Below, one piece after another: positions 1 to 5,461 of a stretch of 8,063 bases of DNA. The notes beneath the pieces are model-generated. The model worked only from the letters and a program-made list of their open reading frames with translations, ran no database searches and was not told the origin of the DNA. Positions within the stretch are counted from its first letter, which is position 1. Every line of letters begins with the position of its first letter. The position numbers and the translations under genes were made by a program. Origin of the DNA: Gammaproteobacteria bacterium (GTDB lineage Bacteria > Pseudomonadota > Gammaproteobacteria > SZUA-21). The DNA is taken from assembly GCA_003233075.1 (NCBI GenBank), contig QIKQ01000377.1, positions 1 to 8,063 of the forward strand. The letters are read 5' to 3'.

Positions 1-89
1 CTATGTCGAGCGCTTGGACCGAGTGAAAACGAGTCATAGTATGCAATTGGGCCGTCGCAGTAGACGGGCTGTGAGAAATGCGGGCTAGA

Positions 90-188
90 GTCATTGCGAG
101 ATGCGTTCGAAGAACACATCGAAGCAATCTCCTTAATTCAATAACGATTAGGAGATTGCTTCAGCTGCTAACGCAGCTTCGCAACGAC
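90..188. repeat. Imperfect palindromic intergenic repeat (GTCATTGCGAG family)
   Basis: The inner arms are a perfect 13-bp inverted repeat, GAAGCAATCTCCT at 121-133 and its complement at 150-162. The outer arms GTCATTGCGA (90-99) and TCGCAACGAC (179-188) pair at 9 of 10 positions. The spacing between inner and outer arms is similar on both sides, so the unit can fold into a long interrupted hairpin with a 16-nt loop. From general knowledge, motifs of the GTCATTGCGAG...GAAGCAATCTC type recur as dispersed palindromic repeats in many bacterial genomes. No transposase gene is present, so this is at most a non-autonomous or REP-like unit. A weaker inverted pair (ATTCG 195-199 with CGAAT 236-240) lies just downstream. 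Confidence 0.7.
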
Positions 189-324
189 GATTGTATTCGT
201 GAGATAGTGTCCAACGTTACGCATTCTCACTACAACGAATTCACTACCTTGCTTCACAAAGGTTCGTTAAATCCCTTCGCAAAGTCATAGATTATAGATA
301 TAAATTAGATTAGATACGAATATC

Positions 325-353
325 TTGTCAAATTCTTAATATTAGCAGATAAT
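325..353 (+). promoter_or_regulatory. Sigma-70 promoter of the glutaredoxin-like gene
   Basis: TTGTCA (325-330) and GATAAT (348-353) are separated by exactly 17 nt. Each hexamer matches the consensus at 5 of 6 positions, making this the best sigma-70 promoter in the window. Transcription would start near 359-361, only 2-4 nt before the ATG at 363, so the transcript would be almost leaderless. This fits the absence of a Shine-Dalgarno sequence before that ATG. Confidence 0.5.
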
Positions 354-362
354 AGCCTTATC

Positions 363-734
363 ATGTCAGAAAATAATCCCGCCAATACGACCACGAAAAA
401 AAATCGATATCCAATTATTTTGTTGACGATTTTTTTTATTTATGTGGTAATTAATTTTTCCGGCCTTGCTCAGCCATCGACACAGGTTTACGATTTAAGT
501 AAAGCCAAACTCATCATGTATTCCACTACAAGCTGCAGCTATTGTCGTCAAGCGAGATATTTTTTTGCAAAAAACAAAATCGCTTATTATGAATATAATA
601 TTGATGAGTCTGCCATTGCTCGCCAACAATTTAACGCACTAGCAGGTTTCGCTACACCGCTAATCATGGTGGGAAAATACCGAATAAATGGTTTTGATAA
701 AAAGACACTTAGAAAATTATTAATCAAAAATTAG
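363..734 (+). CDS. Membrane-anchored or exported glutaredoxin-like protein
   Basis: This 123-aa protein has a short N-terminal region with basic residues K12, K13 and R15, a single hydrophobic segment at about 18-36, then a glutaredoxin/thioredoxin-fold domain at about 48-123. The active site is a CxxC, C58-S-Y-C61, in the context TTSCSYC typical of glutaredoxins. The cis-proline element is present as T98-P99, followed by the GKYRINGFD stretch that matches the usual 'v.G..i.Gfd' end of the family. The positive-inside rule places the catalytic domain in the periplasm. Cleavage after A36 (G-L-A) would instead make it a soluble periplasmic protein. The likely role is thiol-disulfide exchange outside the cytoplasm; the substrate is unknown. 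The ATG is the only usable start: no ATG, GTG or TTG occurs between the in-frame TAG at 306-308 and it, and the next candidates fall inside the hydrophobic segment. It converges on the PilZ gene, with 43 bp between the two stops. Confidence 0.85.
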   Translation: MSENNPANTTTKKNRYPIILLTIFFIYVVINFSGLAQPSTQVYDLSKAKLIMYSTTSCSYCRQARYFFAKNKIAYYEYNIDESAIARQQFNALAGFATPLIMVGKYRINGFDKKTLRKLLIKN

Positions 735-777
735 CTTCTTCTAATTAAACATCGCCTTAAATAAAAATAATCCCAAT

Positions 778-1476
778 TTAAATATGCTGGCTTGCCATTT
801 GCTGATACAAAAAACCGTGTAACATGACACTGTCATGCTGTTCTAGTATCTGAAACTCAACACCATGGAAATACAGGCGACGATCATTGTCAGGATGTTT
901 ATCGAATCTAATATGACGAAGTATGGCTGGCACAGTCATATACTCACTATCACTGCCAATATTAATTCGCATTAATAAGGTGAGTAAATCACCTTGTTTA
1001 CCTAATTCCAGCGGAGATTCGATCAACGCGCCGCATGCGCTTAAATCAAATGTTGCTGCCGAAATAGGTTTTTTGACGGGCCCGTCTATATTCTCGGTTT
1101 GCACAGTAATTATTAATTTAGATTTAACTCTTTGAGATTTTCGAACAACTATTTTTCCCGTTGTCATTGGATAATCTAAATGTATATAAGGATAGGGTTT
1201 TTCAGACAATGACATGATTCGAGTTTTAAATCCTAATACCGAGCAATCTGATAACATTTTAACGGTGACCGTATTGCCGTTGCGCAGTGGAAGCAATTTT
1301 CCATCGTGCCTGGGGCTTGTCACAATAATACTTTTATTCGGCAGATAGCCGATGAGCTTAGTGTAATACTTATGTTTTCGATCATGATCGAAATGAAGCT
1401 GTAAGGTATCACCAATGAATAAACCTAAATCAGATATTTCTGGATTTACACTTTTAGAGCGGTTTAATTTTAACAC
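778..1476 (-). CDS. YcgR-like PilZ domain protein, c-di-GMP receptor
   Basis: This 232-aa protein has two parts. Residues ~15-105 resemble the YcgR N-terminal domain (start 'lfiGDTLQLHF', then 'LIGYLPNKSIIVTSP', ending 'YIHLDYP'). Residues ~111-228 form a PilZ domain. Both c-di-GMP binding motifs are intact: RxxxR as R112-K-S-Q-R116 and DxSxxG as D144-L-S-A-C-G149. Family members bind c-di-GMP and slow flagellar motors or adjust other envelope machines; the target here is not evident because no motility genes lie nearby. The start is a GTG at 1476-1474. It is supported by AGGA at 1487-1484 on the minus strand with 7 nt spacing, and the protein length fits a two-domain YcgR-type protein. The gene is transcribed toward the glutaredoxin-like gene and away from the SDR gene. 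Confidence 0.88.
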   Translation of the reverse strand: MLKLNRSKSVNPEISDLGLFIGDTLQLHFDHDRKHKYYTKLIGYLPNKSIIVTSPRHDGKLLPLRNGNTVTVKMLSDCSVLGFKTRIMSLSEKPYPYIHLDYPMTTGKIVVRKSQRVKSKLIITVQTENIDGPVKKPISAATFDLSACGALIESPLELGKQGDLLTLLMRINIGSDSEYMTVPAILRHIRFDKHPDNDRRLYFHGVEFQILEQHDSVMLHGFLYQQMASQHI

Positions 1477-1600
1477 AAGCCTATCCTAGATCGTTTAGTG
1501 CTATAGCTAGAGTATGAAACAGTTGCATCTGAATCCTTTGCGAAAACTTCTGCGTATCCTTGCGCATGCTATTAAAATACACTAACTAGCAATTTGGCTA

Positions 1601-1669
1601 CCTCTGATTAATCCCTGAAGCAAGACTTACGACGCCTTGTAATTCTCTGCTTGATGAAATAATCAGAGG
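1601..1669. repeat. 69-nt element bounded by perfect 10-bp inverted repeats
   Basis: CCTCTGATTA (1601-1610) is exactly complementary to TAATCAGAGG (1660-1669). Inside, AAGCA (1618-1622) can pair with TGCTT (1648-1652), or CAAG (1621-1624) with CTTG (1636-1639), so the unit can fold with a 10-bp closing stem. The hexamer ATCCCT follows each arm directly (1611-1616 and 1670-1675). It could be a structured RNA, a cis-regulatory leader or a tiny mobile repeat; the sequence alone does not decide. Confidence 0.5.
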
Positions 1670-1745
1670 ATCCCTAGTCATTGAATTAAATAAAATAAAA
1701 TAAAAAAATCATAATCTAAGCGATTTATTTCTAAAGAATAATCTG

Positions 1746-1751
1746 TATAAT
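1746..1751 (+). promoter_or_regulatory. Candidate -10 box for the SDR gene
   Basis: A perfect TATAAT occurs in the AT-rich leader. The best upstream hexamer at 16-nt spacing, TTTATT (1724-1729), is a poor -35. If used, this box would give a 5' leader of roughly 130-160 nt before the SDR start. In so AT-rich a region a chance match is quite possible. Confidence 0.3.
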
Positions 1752-1901
1752 TTTAGGCTTAGATATTTTAGTGTAGATCAAAAATAATCCAAATGGAGCA
1801 TTAATTTGACTGTTATTTATTGATCAAATAGGAACTAGTTAACACGTAGAAAATTATTTCCTCGAATTGGCAAAAAATCTAATTCGTTTTGACCATCAAA
1901 C

Positions 1902-1906
1902 AAAGG
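1902..1906 (+). promoter_or_regulatory. Ribosome binding site deciding the SDR start
   Basis: AAAGG lies 9 nt before TTG 1916. No purine-rich site precedes the alternative TTG at 1889, so this favours the shorter protein. Confidence 0.45.
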
Positions 1907-1915
1907 CTAATTCTA

Positions 1916-2776
1916 TTGAAAAATGCTTTAGAAAAAAATACTGCGAGCGAAGCCCGCCGCACTATCCTAATTACCGGATGCTCTAGCGGCATCGGTTACT
2001 GTGTAGCACAACGACTTAAAAACCAGGATTATCGAGTCTTCGCAACTGCTAGAAAAATAGACGATGTCAAAAAACTTAGAAATGAAGGTTTTGAAGCGTT
2101 TCAACTGGATTTAACGGACTCTCGCAGTATACAAACAGCCTTTGCGGAAATTATGCAACTGTCAGGAGGTCAACTTTATGCCTTATTTAATAATGGCGCT
2201 TACGGTCAAACGGGCGCCGTCGAAGATCTTGACCGAGAAACCTTACGCCTACAATTTGAAACTAATGTGTTTGGCTGGCAAGAACTCACCAAACTAACAT
2301 TAAAAGTAATGCGTCAACAGGGATACGGCCGGATTGTGCAAAATAGTTCTATCTTGGGATTTCTTGGTCTCAGCTATCGTGGCGCCTACTGTGCAAGCAA
2401 ATATGCAATTGAAGGCTTGAGCGACGCCTTAAGGCTGGAACTCAAGGATAGCGGCATCCACATCAGTTTAATCGAACCTGGGCCGATTGAATCTAATTTC
2501 CGAGCTAATTGCTTAGCTCATTTTGAAAACAATATTGACATCAAAAATAGCGTTCACCAAAGCGAATACAGCAAACAACTTGCGCGTTTAAAGAAAAAAG
2601 GAGCCGCGGTACCCTTCACATTGCCCGCAGAAGCTGTTTATGCCAAAGTATGGAAGGCATTAGAGGCAAAAAAACCTAAGCCACGTTATTACGTCACCTT
2701 CCCCACCTATTTATTTGGCTATTTAAAGCGAATATTGAGCAGTCGAGCCCTGGATTATCTGATTTCTAAGATATAA
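1916..2776 (+). CDS. Classical short-chain dehydrogenase/reductase, YbbO-like
   Basis: This is an NAD(P)(H)-dependent Rossmann-fold oxidoreductase of the classical SDR family. Numbered from TTG 1916 (286 aa), the cofactor loop TGCSSGIG is at about 20-27. The NNAG-type motif reads NNGAYG at ~92-97, and the structural Asn in 'FETNVFG' is at ~117. The catalytic serine follows in 'QNSSILG' (~145), then Y158-C-A-S-K162 (YxxxK), then the 'IEPGPIESNF' segment. The whole pattern, including the C-terminal 'KPRYYVTFPTYL' stretch, closely resembles E. coli YbbO, so an aldehyde/ketone or retinoid-like carbonyl reductase is plausible; the substrate is unknown. There is no ATG near the N-terminus. A TTG at 1889 would add nine residues but has no Shine-Dalgarno, whereas TTG 1916 has AAAGG (1902-1906) 9 nt upstream and leaves a normal lead into the Rossmann fold. 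The gene appears monocistronic. Confidence 0.88.
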   Translation: MKNALEKNTASEARRTILITGCSSGIGYCVAQRLKNQDYRVFATARKIDDVKKLRNEGFEAFQLDLTDSRSIQTAFAEIMQLSGGQLYALFNNGAYGQTGAVEDLDRETLRLQFETNVFGWQELTKLTLKVMRQQGYGRIVQNSSILGFLGLSYRGAYCASKYAIEGLSDALRLELKDSGIHISLIEPGPIESNFRANCLAHFENNIDIKNSVHQSEYSKQLARLKKKGAAVPFTLPAEAVYAKVWKALEAKKPKPRYYVTFPTYLFGYLKRILSSRALDYLISKI

Positions 2777-2827
2777 GCTCAATTCCACTCCACTCAAGAA
2801 CCTCAATTACCCTTAGAAATCTTACCG

Positions 2828-2844
2828 ATATTAGCCACTAATAT
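2828..2844. promoter_or_regulatory. 7-bp palindrome abutting a candidate promoter
   Basis: ATATTAG (2828-2834) and CTAATAT (2838-2844) are perfect inverted halves around CCA. It is followed at once by TTGAAT (2845-2850), which with TATCTT (2869-2874) at 18-nt spacing forms a moderate sigma-70 promoter candidate (4 of 6 in each hexamer) for the flavoprotein gene. The palindrome could be an operator or a weak AT-rich terminator hairpin for the SDR gene. Its AT content makes chance a real possibility. Confidence 0.3.
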
Positions 2845-2987
2845 TTGAATTTTGTTGCCCAAAAGTGGTATCTTCTAGAGAACAAAAAAACACTTAAATA
2901 TTAATGTAGTTGTAAGTTTTTTAGGATAAATTTTTATAATTAAATTGTGCATCAAATTTAATTTAAACTTTAACTGGAAAAATACCT

Positions 2988-4913
2988 ATGAGTAATAATG
3001 AGCTAACCTTCCGTCGGTATAGAGACGGTGACGCTGAGCCTCCTGCATGGGATGAGCAAATATTCGAACAAGATACTTCTCACAAGTGTCCTACCTATGT
3101 CCATCGAACACCACCTTGCCAAGGAAGCTGTCCTTCCGGCGAAGACATTCGTGGCTGGCTACAAATTGCCCGCGGCATGGAAAAACCACCAAACGATATA
3201 CCCTGGCAAGAATACGCCTTTGAACGATCAACCGATGCCAATCCTTTCCCTGCCATAATGGGTCGAGTCTGTCCGGCACCCTGCCAAGATGGCTGCAACC
3301 GAAACGAAGTGGAAGACTTCGTCGGTATTAATTCAGTCGAGCAATATATTGGTGATTATGCCTTAGAAAATAAATTATCCTTTGCTTCTCCAGCGATTGA
3401 GACAGGCAAAAAAATTGCAATTGTAGGCGGTGGTGTTGCTGGCGTTGCTGCAGCGTACCAATTACGACGCAAGGGTCACGCTTGCACAATATTTGACGAT
3501 CGCGAACAATTAGGTGGCATGACTCGTTATGGCATTCCAAGTTATCGAACTCCTCGTGAAGTTATTGACGAAGAAATAGATCGTATTATTCAAATGGGCG
3601 TTGAGGTTAAACTTAAAACCAAAATCGGTACTGACGTAAGTTTTGATCAACTCGAAAAAGATTATGACGCAATTTTATTAGCGATCGGAGCTCAAAGTGG
3701 AAGCCTCATTCCTATCCCTGGCGCTGATGCGAGTAACTGCGTTTCTGGTGTGGCATTTTTAGCTGCCTTCAATGAAGGTCGCCTACTGCATACCAATAAA
3801 AAAGTAGTTGTCATTGGCGGCGGCGATACTGCGATGGATGTTGTCTCCGTGGCAAAACGTTTGGGCAATATTTCAAATATGAATAGCAATGACCGCCCGG
3901 AAAATATTATTTTAAATCAAACCGCGCATGACGCCGCAGTCGTGGCCAAACGCGAAGGCGCCGAAGTACAGCTAGTGTATCGAAGACCAATAGAAAAAAT
4001 GCCTGCAGCTGAACATGAAATTATTGCCGCCCAAAAAGAAGGTGTCAATATCGTTGGCAGTCTCATGCCAATCGAGGTAATTAAAGACGAAAATGGCATG
4101 GCTACAGCACTCAGAGTTCAAAAAGTCTCTTGGGACTCAGGCAAAATGGAAGTCATTGAAAACAGCGAAATGGATATTGAATGTGACCTCATTGTCTCTG
4201 CAATTGGCCAGAAAGGTGATATGAATGGTTTCGAAGAATTTGATAATGGCTACGGTTTAATTAATGCCGACAAGTTTTATCAAGTGCCTAATAAACCCGG
4301 ATACTTTGTCGCCGGAGATATTATCCGACCTCATTTACTCACAACCGCGATTGGCCAAGCAGCCGTTGCAGTCGAAAGCATTGATCACTATTTATCGAGT
4401 CAAGAAATTGATACTCGGCCAAAAGTAGATGTTCATCATTTTAGCATACTCGAAAAATTACAGGAATTTGACCTAGACCCCAATAAATTTGATTCCCAAG
4501 ATAGTGATTGGGGAACCGACAGTGCAAATTATGCGGTCCATAATTACGAAGATCGCTCTAAGCACGAAATCATTTCCAGTGATAAATTGTATTTAAGCCA
4601 TTTTGAGGAAACAAATCGATATCTTCGTTCAGAAAATGATGTCAATGAGAATAATGTGCTGGGACATTTTGAGGAAAGATTTAATGGCTTAGCCGAAATC
4701 GATGTACAAGATGAAGCTAAACGATGTATGAGTTGCGGTATGTGTTTTGAATGCGACAACTGTGTAATTTATTGCCCGCAGGATGCAGTTGCCAAAACTA
4801 AGAAAACTGAATATGCCACTGGACGTTATGTTTATACCGATTACGATCGTTGTATAGGCTGTCATATTTGCGCCGAAGTTTGTCCAACAGGTTATATCGA
4901 TATGGGTTTGTAA
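2988..4913 (+). CDS. GltD-like iron-sulfur flavoprotein, NAD(P)H:acceptor oxidoreductase with C-terminal ferredoxin domain
   Basis: This 641-aa protein is built in three parts. The N-terminal part (~30-130) has the cluster cysteines of glutamate-synthase small subunits: C34, C44, C48 and C95-x3-C99-x3-C103 in 'GRVCPAPCQDGC'. The core (~140-470) is a two-dinucleotide-binding flavoprotein: FAD motif IVGGGVAG (145-152), NAD(P)H motif VIGGGDTAMD (275-284), 'YRRPIEKMPAAEHE' (331-344) and the FAD-closing 'AGDIIRP' (442-448). The C-terminal part (~575-641) is ferredoxin-like: C580, C583, C586, C589, C592 and C596 (CxxC repeated, ending CP), then C622, C625, C628 and C632 (CxxCxxCxxxCP). Such proteins pass electrons between NAD(P)H and an iron-sulfur partner in the cytoplasm. 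DsrL (sulfur oxidation) and the KorC-like subunit of 2-oxoacid oxidoreductases share this plan. No dsr, gltB or 2-oxoacid oxidoreductase gene is in the window, so the partner is unknown. The ATG has a weak GGA site 9 nt upstream. Confidence 0.85.
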   Translation: MSNNELTFRRYRDGDAEPPAWDEQIFEQDTSHKCPTYVHRTPPCQGSCPSGEDIRGWLQIARGMEKPPNDIPWQEYAFERSTDANPFPAIMGRVCPAPCQDGCNRNEVEDFVGINSVEQYIGDYALENKLSFASPAIETGKKIAIVGGGVAGVAAAYQLRRKGHACTIFDDREQLGGMTRYGIPSYRTPREVIDEEIDRIIQMGVEVKLKTKIGTDVSFDQLEKDYDAILLAIGAQSGSLIPIPGADASNCVSGVAFLAAFNEGRLLHTNKKVVVIGGGDTAMDVVSVAKRLGNISNMNSNDRPENIILNQTAHDAAVVAKREGAEVQLVYRRPIEKMPAAEHEIIAAQKEGVNIVGSLMPIEVIKDENGMATALRVQKVSWDSGKMEVIENSEMDIECDLIVSAIGQKGDMNGFEEFDNGYGLINADKFYQVPNKPGYFVAGDIIRPHLLTTAIGQAAVAVESIDHYLSSQEIDTRPKVDVHHFSILEKLQEFDLDPNKFDSQDSDWGTDSANYAVHNYEDRSKHEIISSDKLYLSHFEETNRYLRSENDVNENNVLGHFEERFNGLAEIDVQDEAKRCMSCGMCFECDNCVIYCPQDAVAKTKKTEYATGRYVYTDYDRCIGCHICAEVCPTGYIDMGL

Positions 4914-4948
4914 AACCGCAAAGACAAATTACTAAACTCAATATTTTG

Positions 4949-5281
4949 GAGACAAGGCGTACCTCACTGCTGTCCCACAATCAACCGCATACTTAGCAGG
5001 AAGGACGATAATAAATATCTGCTGTAGAGCCCGGCTCTTTACGACTGCAGGGATGCAGGAGGTAGAGCAACGCAGGAGCAGGTGCCGAGAGCCTGGATGG
5101 ACTCGAACAGTGACACCATGGCGTTTACAGAAGCATAAATGATGATGGCTCAATTATAAGACGAGTTAGTGTTATGCTTGAACCCAAATCCACCCCGGCT
5201 CTGAAGAGCCGGGCTACAGCGATATTGAGTATCGTCCATCTGCGGTTAACTGTGGGACGACAATGAGGCATGCCTTGTCTC
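4949..5281. mobile_element. MITE-like palindromic element, 333 bp, with long terminal inverted repeats
   Basis: The ends are 41-bp terminal inverted repeats (4949-4989 and 5241-5281), both beginning GAGACAAGGC, identical at 34 of 41 positions; all seven differences are transitions. A second inverted pair follows: 5003-5039 matches the complement of 5204-5237 with two substitutions and 3 nt of indels. A third inner stem, AAGCATAA (5131-5138) with TTATGCTT (5172-5179), sits in the centre. Nearly the whole unit can therefore fold on itself. It contains no transposase; a 71-codon reverse frame inside has no protein-family features. The central part (5041-5125) is GC- and purine-rich with repeated GCAGGAG, unlike neighbouring genes. 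No clean target-site duplication is visible at the junctions. I infer a non-autonomous mobile repeat, probably mobilised by a transposase encoded elsewhere. Confidence 0.7.
5194..5213. repeat. Perfect GC-rich hairpin inside the palindromic element
   Basis: CCCGGCTC (5194-5201) and GAGCCGGG (5206-5213) form an 8-bp perfect stem with a TGAA tetraloop. The left arm of the element has a related GAGCCCGGCTC (5027-5037), but not the same tetraloop hairpin. There is no T-run after it on either strand, so it is not a canonical intrinsic terminator, though it could stall or end transcripts. Confidence 0.65.
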
Positions 5282-5448
5282 TAGGAACCAATAAAATGCC
5301 TCCACAAAAACTAAGCTTGCAAACTTAAATTTCTTTCACCTTTGTAACGCAGACTCCAATCTTTATTCTGGAAAGGGCTAAGCCACCTAAAATATTGCTT
5401 AAACTTGCCGATACTCTTACCCGAGAAAGGAAACAATTTAAGCTATTT

Positions 5449-5453
5449 AGGAG
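5449..5453 (+). promoter_or_regulatory. Strong ribosome binding site of the second PilZ gene
   Basis: AGGAG lies 8 nt before the ATG at 5462. It decides the start: the frame is open back to a TTG at 5405, but that codon has no Shine-Dalgarno and the extra 19 residues would span this site. Confidence 0.8.
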
Positions 5454-5461
5454 ACTATCGA

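Larger units (their letters stand above)
1..362. other. Intergenic region with GC-rich left end, no convincing gene
   Basis: The first ~90 bases are clearly more GC-rich than the genes that follow. They contain a 28-codon open run in frame 2 (ending at the TAG at 86-88) that is arginine-rich at its end. It could be the tail of a gene starting outside the window, but no motif supports this. A 70-codon reading frame at 78-290 runs straight through the palindromic repeat at 90-188 and resembles no protein family I know, so I treat it as non-coding. From about 290 the sequence becomes very AT-rich and leads into the promoter of the glutaredoxin-like gene. Confidence 0.5.
1477..1888. other. Long AT-rich divergent intergenic region
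   Basis: About 410 bases separate the divergent PilZ and SDR genes. It holds the 69-nt palindrome-bounded element at 1601-1669, an A-rich tract at about 1684-1709 with repeated TAAAA units, and a TATAAT box at 1746-1751. A self-complementary TTGATCAA lies at 1820-1827. I see no reading frame with family features and no tRNA-like fold. Confidence 0.6.
4914..5461. other. Long intergenic region dominated by a palindromic element
   Basis: About 550 bases without a convincing gene. Most is the 333-bp inverted-repeat element at 4949-5281. The remaining ~180 bases before the second PilZ gene are AT-rich and contain one weak sigma-70 candidate, TTGTAA (5342-5347) with TATTCT (5364-5369) at 16-nt spacing. 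No clear terminator with a T-run follows the flavoprotein gene; the element itself may end transcription. Confidence 0.55.

Noticed and set aside
78..290. 70-codon forward reading frame near the left end
   Set aside because: It runs through the palindromic repeat at 90-188, shows no protein-family pattern and has no ribosome binding site.
1831..1860. GGAAC at 1831 as an ECF promoter for the SDR gene
   Set aside because: No TCTA-like -10 lies at 15-17 nt spacing, so the match is probably chance.
1889..1915. Nine-residue longer form of the SDR protein from TTG 1889
   Set aside because: No Shine-Dalgarno precedes it, while TTG 1916 has AAAGG 9 nt upstream. Not excluded experimentally.
2988..4913. 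Sulfur-oxidation (dsr) locus suggested by DsrL-like architecture
   Set aside because: No other dsr gene is present and the same architecture occurs in unrelated contexts; only the flavoprotein call is supported.
4938..5153. 71-codon reverse reading frame inside the palindromic element
   Set aside because: It is explained by the inverted-repeat arm and GC-rich core of the element; Cys/Arg/His-rich composition without motifs.
5405..5461. N-terminal extension of the second PilZ gene from a TTG
   Set aside because: The AGGAG at 5449-5453 and the ATG at 5462 give a much better start; the TTG has no Shine-Dalgarno.
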